Notes under the pieces: model-generated | Seen by the model: the letters and a program-made list of their open reading frames with translations, nothing else | What the model was told of the DNA's origin: nothing | Database searches by the model: none | Shown: in pieces, positions 27,969-40,319 of the stretch | Layout of the letters: each line of letters begins with the position of its first letter | How positions within the stretch are numbered: the stretch's first letter is position 1 | NCBI RefSeq assembly: GCF_029836165.1 | Contig: NZ_JAOEBG010000003.1 | Coordinates: 294,665 to 358,664, forward strand | Source of the DNA: Pseudomonas sp. GD04091 | Lineage (GTDB): Bacteria > Pseudomonadota > Gammaproteobacteria > Pseudomonadales > Pseudomonadaceae | DNA length: 64,000 nucleotides | Direction of reading: 5' to 3' | Translations under genes and position numbers: made by a program

Positions 27969-29284
27969 TGGGCGGCCTGGTCGGCGCCAGGCAGCTTGAT
28001 TTCAACGTAGGCTTCGTCGCGGATCTGGCGCAGCCAGGTTTGCAGCTCTTCGTCGTACTTGCGGTTGCGCAGCACGTTCATCGCTTGCTGTTCGCGAGCC
28101 TGGTCGGTGCTGTCGGTGGCGCGGCGGCCCAGGACTTCCAGCACATGCCAGCCGTATTGGGTCCTGAACGGCTTGGTCACCATGCCTTGCTGGGCGTTGG
28201 CCATCTGCTCGCGGAACTCCGGCACCAGGCTGTTCGGGTCGACCCAGTTGAGGTCGCCGCCGTTGAGCGCGGAACCTGGGTCCTCCGAGAAGCTCTTCGC
28301 CAGCTCGGCGAAGTCTTCACCGTTCTGGATCCGGTCGTACAGACGCTCGGCCAGTTGCTCGGTGGCGGCTTCGCTGCGGATCTCGCTCGGCTTGATCAGG
28401 ATGTGGCGTACATGCACTTCGTCGCGCAGGATGCTCTCGCTGCCGCCACGCTTCTCCTCGAGCTTGAGGATGATGAAACCGTTGGGGATGCGGATCGGCT
28501 GGGTGATATCACCGATGGCCATGCCGCTGAGCAGCTTGGCGAAGTCCGGTGGCAGCTGGCCGGCCTTGCGCCAGCCCATCTCACCGCCTTCCAGGGCGTT
28601 TTCGCTGGCGGAGCGGGCGATGGCCATCTGGCCGAAGTCGGCGCCCTGTCGGAGCTGCTGGTAGATGTCGCCGACCTGGCGTGCGGCCGCCTGAATGGCT
28701 TCCGAGTTGGCGCCTTCAGGCGTCGGGATGAGAATGTTGGCCAGGCGATATTCTTCCGACATCTGCATCTTGCCGAGGTCGGAGTTGAGGAAGTTCTTCA
28801 CTTCCTGCTCGGAGACCTGGATGCGTTCTGCCACGCGGCGCTGGCGCACGCGGCTGATGATCATCTCGCGCTTGATCTGCTCGCGGGCATCGTCGTAGGA
28901 CAGGCCATCGTGGGCCAGGGCGGCGCGGAACTGCTCCAGCGACATGCCATTGCGCTGGGCAATGGTGGCGACGGCCTGGTTCAGTTCCTCGTCGGTGATG
29001 CGGATGCCGGAGCGCTCGCCGATCTGCAACTGCAGGTTCTCGACGATAAGCCGCTCCAGCACCTGCTGCTGCAGCGCGCCGGCTGGCGGCACACCACCGC
29101 CACGCTTGGCGATGGTCTGCTGCACTTCGCGCACGCGCTGGTCCAGCTGGCTCTGCATGACCACGTCGTTATCGACGATGGCCGCGACGCGGTCGAGAGG
29201 TTGCACCGCGGCATGAACCGCGCCACTCAGCAATACGGCGCCCAGCATCAGCGGGCGCAGACGATCAATAAGCTTGCTCTTCAC
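27965..29284 (-). CDS. surA: Periplasmic chaperone/peptidyl-prolyl isomerase SurA
   Basis: A 439-residue periplasmic chaperone for outer-membrane proteins. A signal peptide ([22 protein letters not shown]) is followed by the SurA N-domain and two parvulin domains (around [11 protein letters not shown] and [15 protein letters not shown]). A GTG start at 29284 is chosen because it begins the signal peptide and gives the usual length; it overlaps the lptD 3' end by 20 nt. The client LptD is encoded directly upstream. Confidence 0.95.
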   Translation of the reverse strand: MKSKLIDRLRPLMLGAVLLSGAVHAAVQPLDRVAAIVDNDVVMQSQLDQRVREVQQTIAKRGGGVPPAGALQQQVLERLIVENLQLQIGERSGIRITDEELNQAVATIAQRNGMSLEQFRAALAHDGLSYDDAREQIKREMIISRVRQRRVAERIQVSEQEVKNFLNSDLGKMQMSEEYRLANILIPTPEGANSEAIQAAARQVGDIYQQLRQGADFGQMAIARSASENALEGGEMGWRKAGQLPPDFAKLLSGMAIGDITQPIRIPNGFIILKLEEKRGGSESILRDEVHVRHILIKPSEIRSEAATEQLAERLYDRIQNGEDFAELAKSFSEDPGSALNGGDLNWVDPNSLVPEFREQMANAQQGMVTKPFRTQYGWHVLEVLGRRATDSTDQAREQQAMNVLRNRKYDEELQTWLRQIRDEAYVEIKLPGADQAAQ

Positions 29285-32105
29285 GTGTACGGTAACCTTG
29301 AATGCCTTGGTCCAGGAACGATTCGACCTTGTTGCCGACGACGCCGCCGAGGCCCTTGAGCACGATTTGCAGGAAGACGCCGTGGTCACCCTTCTCGTTG
29401 TTGGGGACGGCCTGGCTGAAATCGTCGTAGTCGATCCAGTAGCGGTTGATCAGGCGCAGCTTCCAGCAGCAGTTGTCGTACTCGAAACCGCCCATGGCTT
29501 CCAGGGTGCGGTTGCGGTTGTAGTCGTGCTGCCAGCGAGCGATCACGCTCCATTGCGGCACGATCGGCCAGATGACCGAGAAGTCGTGCTGCTGGATCTT
29601 GTAGTAATCCTTGATGTAGTTCGGGTTGCCCGGCGTACCGTAGTCACCGCCGCCGACTTTCCAGGTACCGGTCAGCTGGTCGTAGGTGATCATGTCGTTA
29701 CGATAGCGATAGCCAAGGTTGACGATCTTGTTCGGGTTGTCTTCAGGCTGGTATTGGAACATTGCGCTGCCCGAGCGGGTGCTTCGGCTGTCCGGGTCCC
29801 AGTTGAAGTCCGAATTGAAGCGCCAGTCGCGGTTGAACGCGTATTCGTACTCCAGCGCATACGGTGAGACCTTCGACTTGCTGTCTTCGCGGGTGCGGTA
29901 GTCGATGCCTGGCAGCTGGACCTTGCGATCCTTGAAGTAGAACGCCTGGCCGATGCTGAAGCGCTGGCGCTGGAAGCCGTTGTCTTCGATCCAGCGGTTG
30001 GTCACGCCCAGCGACAGCTTGTTCTCGTCGCCGATACGATCGGGGCCGGCGAAGCGGTTGTCACGGAACAGCGAGGCATAGTTGAACACGGTCTCGCCGG
30101 AGTCGAAGATCGGGATGTCCGTCTGGTCCTTGTACGGGACGTAGAGGTAGAACAGTCGCGGTTCGAGGGTCTGGCGGTAGTGGGTGCCGAACAGCTGGGT
30201 GTCGCGGTCGAAGTACAGGCCACTGTCGACGCTGAACACCGGAACGTTGCGGTTCTGGTTGCTCTTGAAGTCGCCGTAGGTCGGGATGCGCTCCGGGAAA
30301 TCGATCAGGTCCTGCTTGCCTTTGCTGTCCAGGTCCAGATCATAGTGCGTGTAGACGTATTTCAGCCTGGGCGTGATGTAACCGTAGCTGGCCTCCATCG
30401 GGAGGCTGGCGGTTGGGGCCAGGTTCAGACGGGTACCATTGGCGCGAGCGACACCGAAGATGTTTTCGTCCAGGCGTCGTCCGCCAAGGATCTGTCCGGT
30501 GGTTGGATCCAGCACAACACCTGTGGCGTCGTCCGGCAGGCCGTCTTTGCCAAACACGAGATCGTTCTTCAGGTCTCGATCGAAACGCACTGCCTCTGCT
30601 TCGTAGCCGAAATCGAAACCGCCCGGTTTGTAGGGCAGTATGCCATTGAGCGTGATCCGCGGCAGTGTGTCGTACGGCGTGATCTGCGAAATGGTCGCCA
30701 GCTCGTAGGCATGCAGGTCCAGTCGAGCGCTGTAGGTATCGCCGCGATAGGTGAGCGCGCCCTGCTGGTCGATGTAGTCACGGCTCTGCACGCCGATCTG
30801 ATCGGTCTCCAGGTCCTGGAAGTAGAACGGGTCACTGATGTCGGTGTAGTCCACCTCGGCCATCAGGCGCTCGTCCAGGCCACCCTTGTGCTGCCAGTTG
30901 ACCATCCAGCGTTCTTTCTTGTAGTCCGTCTGCAGCTCGCGGTCGTCGTCCTGGTCGCTCAGGTAAGCGCCACCGAACTGACCTTCGCTGGACTTGGTCA
31001 GGTAACGGAATTCGCCTTCCATCAGCATGCCGCGCTTGGCCATGTAGCGCGGGTACAACGTGGCGTCGTAGTTCGGCGCCAGGTTGAAGTAGTACGGGGT
31101 GACCAGCATGAAGCCGGTGTCGCTGCTGGTGCTGAACGATGGCGGCAGGAAACCGGACTGGCGACGGTCGTCGATCGGGAAGTAGATGTACGGTGTGTAG
31201 AACACCGGGAAATCCTTGACCCGCAGGGTGACGTTGGTTGCGGTACCGAAGCCGGTGGCCGGGTTCAGGGTGATGTTGTTGCCCTTGAGCTGCCACGCGT
31301 TGCTGCCCGGCTCACAGGTGGTGTAGGTACCGTCCTTGAGGCGGATGATGGCGTTCTCCGCACGCTTGGCGTACAGGGCGTTGCCGCGGATACGCGACTT
31401 GTGCATCACATATTCGGCGTTGTCGACCCGGGCTTCGCCGGTGTCGAGCTGGATCTGCGCCTGGTCACCGACCACCAGCGTGCCGTTGTCGCGGATCTTG
31501 ACGTTGCCCTTGAGCTCGCCGCGATTCTCGGTCTGGTACAGGTTGGCCTCATCGGCCTCGGCCTGCATGCTGCCCTGGCGCATGACCACGTCACCGGCGA
31601 GGGTGGCGATCTGCTGCTCCTGCTGGTACTTGGAGACCTTGGCGTTGATGTAGGTGGGCGACTCGTCCTTGGGCGTGGAGTCGTCCATGCCTGGGCGGAT
31701 CGGCTCGATGTAGGCACCGGCGCAGTACGGGCCGGTCTCGGCCAGCTGCGCGGCGGTGAGCTTCTCGCGCGGGACCCAGTCCAGGTGGCTGTAGTCTTCG
31801 CTGCGCGATTTCAGGCCACGGCCCTTGGCCTCGGTGACCAGCATCGGCTTTTCGGCCTCGGTCGCGGCGACTTCGCCCGGCGCTTCGGCGCCCGAGCTCG
31901 CGGCGGCCGCGCCCGAATGGACCGGGCGAGGCGGCAGGTTGGCAGCGGTCTTGGGCTTGCAGTCCCAACCACCGGCGGCGGACACTTGGCAGTCGAACTG
32001 CTCGGCCGCCACCACGTACGACGTGGCCAGAGGTTGCAGGGCCAGCAGACCGCCAGTCACCAGCAACGGAAACTTTCTACGAAACGCGGGGGATTTCAAT
32101 GCCAT
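29265..32105 (-). CDS. lptD: LPS-assembly protein LptD
   Basis: A 946-residue outer-membrane beta-barrel that inserts lipopolysaccharide into the outer leaflet. A signal sequence (~1-33, [20 protein letters not shown] then VAAEQ) precedes an N-terminal region with Cys near residues 38 and 49. The OstA-like periplasmic domain follows ([20 protein letters not shown]), then a long barrel. The ATG at 32105 ([11 protein letters not shown]) is the family start; the frame is open much further upstream across amgK but without any recognisable protein. It is the first gene of the lptD-surA-pdxA-rsmA run and divergent from amgK. Confidence 0.96.
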   Translation of the reverse strand: MALKSPAFRRKFPLLVTGGLLALQPLATSYVVAAEQFDCQVSAAGGWDCKPKTAANLPPRPVHSGAAAASSGAEAPGEVAATEAEKPMLVTEAKGRGLKSRSEDYSHLDWVPREKLTAAQLAETGPYCAGAYIEPIRPGMDDSTPKDESPTYINAKVSKYQQEQQIATLAGDVVMRQGSMQAEADEANLYQTENRGELKGNVKIRDNGTLVVGDQAQIQLDTGEARVDNAEYVMHKSRIRGNALYAKRAENAIIRLKDGTYTTCEPGSNAWQLKGNNITLNPATGFGTATNVTLRVKDFPVFYTPYIYFPIDDRRQSGFLPPSFSTSSDTGFMLVTPYYFNLAPNYDATLYPRYMAKRGMLMEGEFRYLTKSSEGQFGGAYLSDQDDDRELQTDYKKERWMVNWQHKGGLDERLMAEVDYTDISDPFYFQDLETDQIGVQSRDYIDQQGALTYRGDTYSARLDLHAYELATISQITPYDTLPRITLNGILPYKPGGFDFGYEAEAVRFDRDLKNDLVFGKDGLPDDATGVVLDPTTGQILGGRRLDENIFGVARANGTRLNLAPTASLPMEASYGYITPRLKYVYTHYDLDLDSKGKQDLIDFPERIPTYGDFKSNQNRNVPVFSVDSGLYFDRDTQLFGTHYRQTLEPRLFYLYVPYKDQTDIPIFDSGETVFNYASLFRDNRFAGPDRIGDENKLSLGVTNRWIEDNGFQRQRFSIGQAFYFKDRKVQLPGIDYRTREDSKSKVSPYALEYEYAFNRDWRFNSDFNWDPDSRSTRSGSAMFQYQPEDNPNKIVNLGYRYRNDMITYDQLTGTWKVGGGDYGTPGNPNYIKDYYKIQQHDFSVIWPIVPQWSVIARWQHDYNRNRTLEAMGGFEYDNCCWKLRLINRYWIDYDDFSQAVPNNEKGDHGVFLQIVLKGLGGVVGNKVESFLDQGIQGYRTREEQAY

Positions 32106-32237
32106 CTTATTAGTCCGGGCTTCCTGCGTGCCATCTGCCCGCGTGTGGGGGCCGCACGCCTCTCGATGGTCTGAAAAAGATGCTGGATAATAAAGCATGA
32201 CCCGCTTGACGGCTAGGGCCGTCGGAGAACCCTTGCA

Positions 32238-33925
<1,688 letters not shown>

Positions 33926-33926
33926 G

Positions 33927-34691
33927 ATGTGGTGGCCGAGCACAGTGATTGGTGCCGGTGCCGGTTTTGCCGTGGCCAGCATCCCCGGTGCGTTGCTGGG
34001 GGCGCTGCTGGGCCAGGCCATGGATCGGCGTCTGCGTCTGCAGGGATGGGAGGATGTGCGCGAGCGACTGGGCGGACGCCCGGCGTTGCGTGATGAAGAA
34101 CTGCTGTTCGTCCTGCTCGGGCGTTTGGCCAAGAGCGACGGGCGGGTGGTGGAGGGGCATATCCAGCAGGCGCGCCAGGAGATGATCCGCCTGGATCTGG
34201 CCGAGCCTGCGCGCATGCGGGCGATTGCCGCGTTCAACCGGGGCAAGTCAGGCAAGGACCGTCTGGGGCACTACCTGCGCCGTATCAAGCTGCAGCCGCA
34301 TGCCGCCGAGGGCACCCTGCGTGCCTGCTGGCGGATGGTCTGGGCTGACGGCAAGGCGGGGCGTCAGGAGCGCGACCTGCTGCTGGGTTGGGGGCAGCAG
34401 TTGGGGCTCAGTCGCAATCAGGTGCAGGCGTTGTCGCTGGAGTACGAGCCGCGCAAGTCTGCGCTGGAGGGCGGCGCCATGACCTATGCCGCGGCACTGC
34501 GGCTGCTGGGTGTGGAGCCGGATACCGAAGCGGAGAAGGTCAAGCAGGCGTACCGCCGTCTGCTCAGCCGGCACCATCCGGACAAGCTGGTGGGCAGCGG
34601 GGCTGGCGAGGCGAGGGTGCGCGAGGCGACCGAGCACACCCGCGAGCTGCACCAGGCCTATGCCATGATCCGCAAGCGGCGGGGGCTGTAA
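33927..34691 (+). CDS. djlA: DjlA-like J-domain co-chaperone
   Basis: A 254-residue protein with a glycine/alanine-rich hydrophobic N-terminus (TVIGAGAGFAVASIPGALLG) that may anchor it to the inner membrane. A TerB-like helical domain (LLGRLAKSDGRVVEGHIQQA) follows, and the C-terminal J-domain contains the HPD motif (RLLSRHHPDKLVG). J-domains stimulate DnaK. It starts one base after murU and belongs to that transcript; the link to murein recycling is positional only. Confidence 0.85.
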   Translation: MWWPSTVIGAGAGFAVASIPGALLGALLGQAMDRRLRLQGWEDVRERLGGRPALRDEELLFVLLGRLAKSDGRVVEGHIQQARQEMIRLDLAEPARMRAIAAFNRGKSGKDRLGHYLRRIKLQPHAAEGTLRACWRMVWADGKAGRQERDLLLGWGQQLGLSRNQVQALSLEYEPRKSALEGGAMTYAAALRLLGVEPDTEAEKVKQAYRRLLSRHHPDKLVGSGAGEARVREATEHTRELHQAYAMIRKRRGL

Positions 34692-34753
34692 CGACGTCAA
34701 CGCGGGCCAGCCAGCATCCCACGGATGCTGCGTGTGGCCCGCGATGCATTCCA

Positions 34754-35749
34754 TTACTCCTTGGGCGTCAACCAGCCACGCACCCGGCGTAGCAGCTGTT
34801 CCTGCTCTGACGCCTTGTCGCCTGGCATTGCCATCAGCAACAGCTGGCGGTACTGGCTGTCCTTCTGTCGCTTGCTCGCCTGCAGGCGCAGCTGAGCTGC
34901 CGCCCGGTCCTGGGTGCGGACGGCGTAATAGATGTCGGCGGTGGGTACCTTCAGGGTCGGGGTCAGGCTCTGCAGGTCGTGTTCCACCCGCGCCGGGCTC
35001 TGGGCGGAGACCATCACCAGCTTCTGTACCTGGGGTGGCTGCTTTTCGCCGAGATAGCGTGCGGCCCAATAGGCGCCGCTGCCATTGCCGAGCAGGACGA
35101 TGCTGCGGGCCTTCTGTTGCTGGGCGTAGGCCACGGCGGCGTCGAGCCGAGCGAAGATGCGTTCGGCATCCGCCTGATCATCATGGTCGTCCGCCGCCAC
35201 CGCATCGGTGCTTTCGGCGGCGTCGACCTCGGGGGCCGTGGCCTGGGCCACGTTGGCGTTGGCGTCGGCTGGAGTGTCCTTGGCCGGTGCCGATTCGCCC
35301 TGGTCTTGCTTCGGTTCGACAGCGGGTTTGGCCTCGACCCGCGCCTGCGGGCGCTCGGCCAGCAGGTCGGGCAGGCTCACACTCAGGGTGCCCCAGCCGA
35401 CGTCAGGGAAACCACGACGCAGCGGCCCAACCGTCGTCGGCCAGTCAGCGTTTTCACCCGCGCCAGGAACGATGATCACCACGCCCTGCGGGTCGCTGTC
35501 GTTGGCCGGTTTCCACAATGCCAGGAAGTTTTCGCCGTTGGCCTGCAAGGTCTGTTGCTCGGCCTTGGGCACCTGGCGCTCGAGGGCCAGGGCATCATCC
35601 TGGCTGCGCTCGAGCAGCGGCGGGCGAGGGGCGGGAGCGGCCGCCTCGGCGGCTTCCTGCGGTTTTTCGGTTTCGGCGGCGTAAGCGCCGAGGGGCAGGA
35701 CCGAAGCCAGGCAGAACATTGCCAGCGTCGTGCGATAAAGTGTGAACAT
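34754..35749 (-). CDS. DUF3530 family secreted protein (alpha/beta-hydrolase-like)
   Basis: A 331-residue protein with an N-terminal signal peptide (LAMFCLASVLPLGAYA). The core resembles an alpha/beta-hydrolase: VVIIVPGAGENADWP near the front and a GNGSG turn (IVLLGNGSGAYWAARYLG) at the nucleophile elbow. Between them lies a low-complexity Ala/Asp/Glu/Pro segment (about residues 135-195). I recall this as the DUF3530 family, function unknown. It is convergent with the djlA-like gene and divergent from the histidine kinase. Confidence 0.8.
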   Translation of the reverse strand: MFTLYRTTLAMFCLASVLPLGAYAAETEKPQEAAEAAAPAPRPPLLERSQDDALALERQVPKAEQQTLQANGENFLALWKPANDSDPQGVVIIVPGAGENADWPTTVGPLRRGFPDVGWGTLSVSLPDLLAERPQARVEAKPAVEPKQDQGESAPAKDTPADANANVAQATAPEVDAAESTDAVAADDHDDQADAERIFARLDAAVAYAQQQKARSIVLLGNGSGAYWAARYLGEKQPPQVQKLVMVSAQSPARVEHDLQSLTPTLKVPTADIYYAVRTQDRAAAQLRLQASKRQKDSQYRQLLLMAMPGDKASEQEQLLRRVRGWLTPKE

Positions 35750-35843
35750 CGATCAATCCAAGGCCAGAATCATACCGGCAGCCTAATGGTATTTGCCCGC
35801 GACGGCCACGCCGTGGACCGTCATTGCCAAGACGAGCGTATAG

Positions 35844-38246
35844 ATGAAGCGAGTGCGTTGCCTGTGGGTTATCGGCTGGTTGTGTCTACCCTTGATCGCC
35901 CTGGCAAGAACCGAGGCGCCGCCGGGCGTGGTGTTGGAACCGCCTCTGAAGCAGTGGTTGGACGAGCACCGCAGCCTGCGCGTCGGCCTGGTGCTGCAGG
36001 CGCCATATGCCCAGTTCGACCGGCGCCTGCAGCAGTTCTACGGGGCCAATGTCGAGCTGGTCGGCGCCATCGCCCAGGCGCTGAGGCTCGACCTCACCTG
36101 GCGCGGCTTTCCCGACCAGGCCTCGCTCGAGCACGCGCTGCAGGCGGGCGAGGTCGACTTCGCTCCCGGGCTGACCCAGACGCCAGCCAGCTTGCGCTTG
36201 TGGCTGTTCAGCGACCCTTACATGCGAATCCCTCAACTGGTGGTGGGCGCGCGCAGCGGCGCGGTGGCGGTGGATCTGGAGAAGCTGACTGCCAATGAAC
36301 GGGTAGCGGTGCGCATGCCGAGCACCCTGGCCGACTACCTGCGGGGCAACTACAGCCACCTCAATCTGCAGGGGGTGCCCAACGAGCGCGAAGCCTTGCA
36401 CTGGGTGCTGGGCGGCCAGGTCAGCTTTGCCGTGATGGACGAGGCGCAGCTCAGTCGCCTGTCGCGCGAAGGCGAATTCGCCGAGCTGGCGGTGGTGGGC
36501 GATATCGGCCTGCCGCAGCTGTTGCGGGTCGGATCCCGGCGCGACTGGCCGCTGCTTGCCGAGGTGCTCGAGCGTGCGTTGCAGGCCATGCCGGCCAGGA
36601 CGCTCGAACAGCTCCACCAGCGCTGGCTGCAACCGAAGTACCCGCGTTTCGCCGAGTCCGCCGGTTTCTGGCAGAACCTCGCCTTGTTGTTCGGCCTGTT
36701 GCTGCTGGGCGCGTTGGCGACCTTGATCTGGCAGCGTCGACAACAGCGAGGGCTGGAGCGCAGCCTCTTGGCGGCACGCGAGAGCCTGGTGGAGCGCCAG
36801 GTACGCGAAGAGGCACTGCGCCTCAGTCAGTTCTCCATCGACCAGAGCACCGTGGGCATTCTCTGGGTCAACTGGGACAGCCACGTGCGCTATGCCAACC
36901 ACGCCGCCGAGCGCATGCTCGGGTTCGGCGAGGGGGCGCTGCTGGAGCGGCCGCTGCTCGATATCGACCCTACCCTGAACATGGATCGCTGGCTCGAACT
37001 GTGGAAGCGCGCGCGCTCCGGTGAGGGGGGCGAGCCATCGTTCGAAAGCCAGTGCCGGCGCGCGGACGGCAGCTTGCTGCCGGTGGAGCTGTCGCTGTCG
37101 TTCCTGCGTTTTCGCGATGCCGAATACCTGGTGGTGTTTCTCGTCGATGTCACCGAGCGCCGCCGCGCCCTGGCCGCGTTGCGCGAAAGCGAGGCGCGGC
37201 TCAAGGGGATTGCTGGCAATGTGCCCGGCCTGGTGTTTCGCCTGGAGCGCGACCCTGCCGAAGGCGAACCGGAGTTTCCCTATATCAGCGAAGGCAGCGA
37301 AGCCTTGGTCGGCTACAGCCCGGCAGCGATCCAGCACCCGCAGATGGGGTTGCGCAACCTGGTCCACCCGGAGGATCGCGCCGACTATCACCGGGTCCAG
37401 GACCTGGCCCTGGCCAGTGATCGGGACTGGTCGTGGCAAGGCCGCATCCTCACGCGCCAGGGCGAGCAGCGCTGGGCCGACATCAAGGCGACCACCCGCC
37501 GCCTGGCCAATGGCCGCATGGTCTGGGACGGCGTGGTCTGGGACATCACCCAGGGCAAGCAGGCCGAGCTGGCGCTGGCCAGTTCCCAGGAACAGCTGCG
37601 TGAATTGTCGGCGCACCTGGAGAGCGTGCGCGAGGAGGAAAAGGCGCGCATCGCCCGCGAGGTTCATGACGAGCTCGGGCAGATGCTCACGGTGCTCAAG
37701 CTCGAAGTGTCGATGTGCGAGCTGGCCTGCGCCGAGCTGGATGCCGGGCTCAACGAGCGGCTGGGCAACATGAAGCGCTTGATCGCCCAGTTGTTCCAGC
37801 TGGTGCGTGATGTTGCCAGCGCCCTGCGCCCGCCGATCCTCGATGCCGGCATCGCCTCGGCGATCGAGTGGCAGGCCCGACGTTTCGAGGCCCGGACACA
37901 GATTCCCTGCCTGGTCGAGGTGCCGGAGCAGCTGGCGCCGTTGAGCGACGCCAAGGCCACCGGCCTGTTCCGCATTCTTCAGGAGGCGCTGACCAATGTC
38001 ATGCGTCACGCCCGGGCGCACACGGTGCAGATTGCCTTGGTGCACGAGTCCGGGCAGTTGCGCATGTCGGTCGTCGACGATGGTGTGGGCTTCGTCGTCG
38101 ATGCCCAACGGCCAACCTCCTTCGGCCTGGTGGGGATCCGTGAGCGGGTGCTGATGCTGGGCGGCAGCATGGTGCTGGACAGCGAGCCGGGCGAGGGCAC
38201 CAGCCTGAGTGTGGTGATTCCTTTGCAACAGGAGGCGGGAACGTGA
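35844..38246 (+). CDS. Membrane sensor histidine kinase (SBP-PAS-HisKA_3)
   Basis: An 800-residue sensor kinase. A signal peptide (~1-22) is followed by a periplasmic family-3 solute-binding domain (~35-260), a transmembrane helix (NLALLFGLLLLGALATLIW) and two PAS domains (~325-440 and ~455-580). The NarL-type HisKA_3 dimerisation region has the phospho-acceptor His at about 608 (ARIAREVHDELGQML). A HATPase domain ends the protein (LFRILQEALTNVMRHARAH; MSVVDDGVGF). It overlaps the response-regulator gene as GTGA, so the two form one two-component system. The periplasmic domain probably senses a small molecule; the next operon, an uptake system, hints at its nature, which is inference. Confidence 0.92.
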   Translation: MKRVRCLWVIGWLCLPLIALARTEAPPGVVLEPPLKQWLDEHRSLRVGLVLQAPYAQFDRRLQQFYGANVELVGAIAQALRLDLTWRGFPDQASLEHALQAGEVDFAPGLTQTPASLRLWLFSDPYMRIPQLVVGARSGAVAVDLEKLTANERVAVRMPSTLADYLRGNYSHLNLQGVPNEREALHWVLGGQVSFAVMDEAQLSRLSREGEFAELAVVGDIGLPQLLRVGSRRDWPLLAEVLERALQAMPARTLEQLHQRWLQPKYPRFAESAGFWQNLALLFGLLLLGALATLIWQRRQQRGLERSLLAARESLVERQVREEALRLSQFSIDQSTVGILWVNWDSHVRYANHAAERMLGFGEGALLERPLLDIDPTLNMDRWLELWKRARSGEGGEPSFESQCRRADGSLLPVELSLSFLRFRDAEYLVVFLVDVTERRRALAALRESEARLKGIAGNVPGLVFRLERDPAEGEPEFPYISEGSEALVGYSPAAIQHPQMGLRNLVHPEDRADYHRVQDLALASDRDWSWQGRILTRQGEQRWADIKATTRRLANGRMVWDGVVWDITQGKQAELALASSQEQLRELSAHLESVREEEKARIAREVHDELGQMLTVLKLEVSMCELACAELDAGLNERLGNMKRLIAQLFQLVRDVASALRPPILDAGIASAIEWQARRFEARTQIPCLVEVPEQLAPLSDAKATGLFRILQEALTNVMRHARAHTVQIALVHESGQLRMSVVDDGVGFVVDAQRPTSFGLVGIRERVLMLGGSMVLDSEPGEGTSLSVVIPLQQEAGT

Positions 38247-38872
38247 TTCGAGTGCTGGTGGCGGAAGACCATACCATCGTCCGGGAAGGCATCAAGCAGT
38301 TGATCGGCCTGGCCAGGGACATGCAGGTCGTGGGCGAGGCGGGCAATGGCGAGCAGTTGCTGGAGGCGCTGCGCCATACCGCTTGCGAAGTGGTACTGCT
38401 GGATATTTCCATGCCGGGGGTGAACGGGCTGGAGGCGATTCCACGGATTCGCGCCTTGAGCAACCCACCGGCCATCCTGATGCTGTCGATGCACGACGAG
38501 GCGCAGATGGCCGCGCGTGCGCTGAAGGCGGGCGCTGCCGGCTACGCCACCAAGGACAGCGATCCGGCGTTGTTGCTCACGGCCATTCGCCGGGTCGCCG
38601 GGGGCGGACGCTACATCGACCCGAGCCTTGCCGACCGGATGGTCTTCGAAGTGGGCCTGACCGAGACCCGGCCGTTGCATACCTTGCTGTCCGAACGCGA
38701 GTTCTCGGTGTTCGAACGCCTGGCCCAGGGCGCCAATGTCAACGACATCGCCCAGCAGTTGGCGCTGTCGAACAAGACCATCAGCACGCACAAGGCACGG
38801 CTGATGCAGAAGCTCAAGGTCAACTCGCTGGCCGAGCTGGTGAAGTACGCCATGGAGCACAAGCTGGTGTGA
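38243..38872 (+). CDS. NarL/LuxR-family response regulator
   Basis: A 209-residue response regulator. The receiver domain (residues 1-~120) has the acidic pair at E8-D9 and the phospho-acceptor D54 (VLLDISMPGV). The C-terminal LuxR HTH is at about 145-205 (LSEREFSVFERLAQGANVND; LALSNKTISTHKARLMQKLK). It starts at a GTG overlapping the kinase stop. A perfect GTAGGG-N4-CCCTAC dyad 170 nt downstream, before the ABC operon, is a candidate binding site. Confidence 0.93.
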   Translation: MIRVLVAEDHTIVREGIKQLIGLARDMQVVGEAGNGEQLLEALRHTACEVVLLDISMPGVNGLEAIPRIRALSNPPAILMLSMHDEAQMAARALKAGAAGYATKDSDPALLLTAIRRVAGGGRYIDPSLADRMVFEVGLTETRPLHTLLSEREFSVFERLAQGANVNDIAQQLALSNKTISTHKARLMQKLKVNSLAELVKYAMEHKLV

Positions 38873-38906
38873 TTGCGACATGGAGGTTGGCAAGGTAGCC
38901 ACATTC

Positions 38907-38996
38907 CCTGTGGGAGCGGGCTTGCCCGCCAATGGGCCCGACCTGCTGATCTCGGTGGCCGAGCTGGCCATTCGCGGGCAAGCCCGCTCCCACAGG
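38907..38996. repeat. Inverted pair of REP elements
   Basis: GTGGGAGCGGGCTTGCCCGC and its inverted copy GCGGGCAAGCCCGCTCCCAC, about 45 nt apart, right behind the response-regulator gene. They can fold into a large stem-loop and may stop 3' decay or reduce read-through into the ABC operon. Confidence 0.85.
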
Positions 38997-39039
38997 TTGC
39001 TCGACTGCCGGTGGGCAGCATTCCAATCCCGCCATCCTT

Positions 39040-39055
39040 GTAGGGCGATCCCTAC
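39040..39055. promoter_or_regulatory. Candidate operator, GTAGGG-CGAT-CCCTAC
   Basis: A perfect 6+6 dyad with a 4-nt spacer, located between the NarL-type regulator gene and the ABC operon, 112 nt before the first ATG. Size and symmetry suit a LuxR-HTH dimer site. Binding by the adjacent regulator is inferred. Confidence 0.45.
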
Positions 39056-39166
39056 GGCAAATCTTCCATCCGGCTGATGCCATTCTCTCAGCGCCCCCGA
39101 TTTCCGGGATTTCGCGTCTCTTCTACGCTTTGCCCACGCAGTCATTCCAACAAGAAGGTGCAGGGC

Positions 39167-40279
39167 ATGAGCGAGGCGAGTTCGAACGAGACGCTGGTCA
39201 GCTTCCGAGGTGTGCAGAAGAGCTACGACGGCGAATCGCTGATCGTCAAGGACCTCAACCTGGACATTCGCAAGGGCGAGTTCCTCACCCTGCTCGGTCC
39301 GTCCGGCTCGGGCAAGACCACCAGCCTGATGATGCTGGCCGGCTTCGAGACCCCCACTGCCGGCGAGATTCAGCTGGCCGGGCGCTCGATCAACAACGTG
39401 CCGCCCCACAAACGCGACATCGGCATGGTGTTCCAGAATTACGCGCTGTTCCCGCACATGACCGTGGCCGAGAACCTGGCCTTCCCGCTGACCGTGCGCA
39501 ACCTGAGCAAGACCGACATCAGCGAGCGGGTCAAGCGCGTGCTCAACATGGTCCAGCTCGATGCCTTCGCCCAGCGCTACCCCGGCCAGTTGTCCGGCGG
39601 CCAGCAGCAGCGCGTGGCCTTGGCACGCGCCCTGGTGTTCGAACCGCAGCTGGTGCTGATGGACGAGCCGCTTGGTGCGCTGGACAAGCAACTGCGCGAA
39701 CACATGCAGATGGAAATCAAGCACATCCACCAGCGCCTGGGCGTGACGGTGGTGTACGTGACCCACGACCAGGGCGAGGCGTTGACCATGTCCGACCGCG
39801 TGGCGGTGTTCCACCAGGGCGAGATCCAGCAGATCGCCGATCCGCGCACGCTCTACGAGGAGCCCTGCAACACCTTCGTCGCCAACTTCATCGGCGAGAA
39901 CAACCGGATCAACGGCACCCTGCTGGCCACGGACGGCAAGCGTTGCCAGGTGCAACTGGCGCGTGGCGAGCGGGTCGAGGCACTGGCGGTGAACGTCGGC
40001 CAGGCTGGCGAGCCGGTGACATTGTCGATTCGCCCCGAGCGGGTGCGCCTCAACGGCCATGGCGAGAACTGCGTCAACCGCTTCTCCGGCCGTGTGGCCG
40101 AGTTCATCTACCTGGGCGATCACGTGCGTGTTCGCCTGGAGGTTTGCGGCAAGGCCGACTTCTTCGTGAAACAGCCGATCGCCGAGCTCGACCCGGCCCT
40201 GGCCGTGGGCGATGTGGTACCGCTGGGGTGGGCGGTGGAGCACGCCCGCGCGCTCGATCCGATTGCCCAGGCTCACTGA
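39167..40279 (+). CDS. ABC transporter ATP-binding protein (PotA-like)
   Basis: The 370-residue ATPase of an uptake transporter. It shows Walker A (GPSGSGKTT), the signature LSGGQQQR, Walker B (LVLMDEP) and the H-loop ([11 protein letters not shown]). A C-terminal TOBE domain (~300-365) is typical of PotA/polyamine and related importers. The ATG at 39167 ([10 protein letters not shown]) is chosen because AAGGTG precedes it and the family start fits; the frame runs 30 codons upstream across the promoter region. It is the first gene of a four-gene operon. Confidence 0.92.
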   Translation: MSEASSNETLVSFRGVQKSYDGESLIVKDLNLDIRKGEFLTLLGPSGSGKTTSLMMLAGFETPTAGEIQLAGRSINNVPPHKRDIGMVFQNYALFPHMTVAENLAFPLTVRNLSKTDISERVKRVLNMVQLDAFAQRYPGQLSGGQQQRVALARALVFEPQLVLMDEPLGALDKQLREHMQMEIKHIHQRLGVTVVYVTHDQGEALTMSDRVAVFHQGEIQQIADPRTLYEEPCNTFVANFIGENNRINGTLLATDGKRCQVQLARGERVEALAVNVGQAGEPVTLSIRPERVRLNGHGENCVNRFSGRVAEFIYLGDHVRVRLEVCGKADFFVKQPIAELDPALAVGDVVPLGWAVEHARALDPIAQAH

Positions 40280-40319
40280 TGGAATGCTGCACCAACCCTG
40301 TACTGTGGAGAGAACAATA

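Noticed and set aside
38907..38996. REP pairs as a possible CRISPR array
   Set aside because: Only two inverted copies occur per site, the spacing is irregular and the units are palindromic. They are dispersed singly across the window, as for REP sequences.
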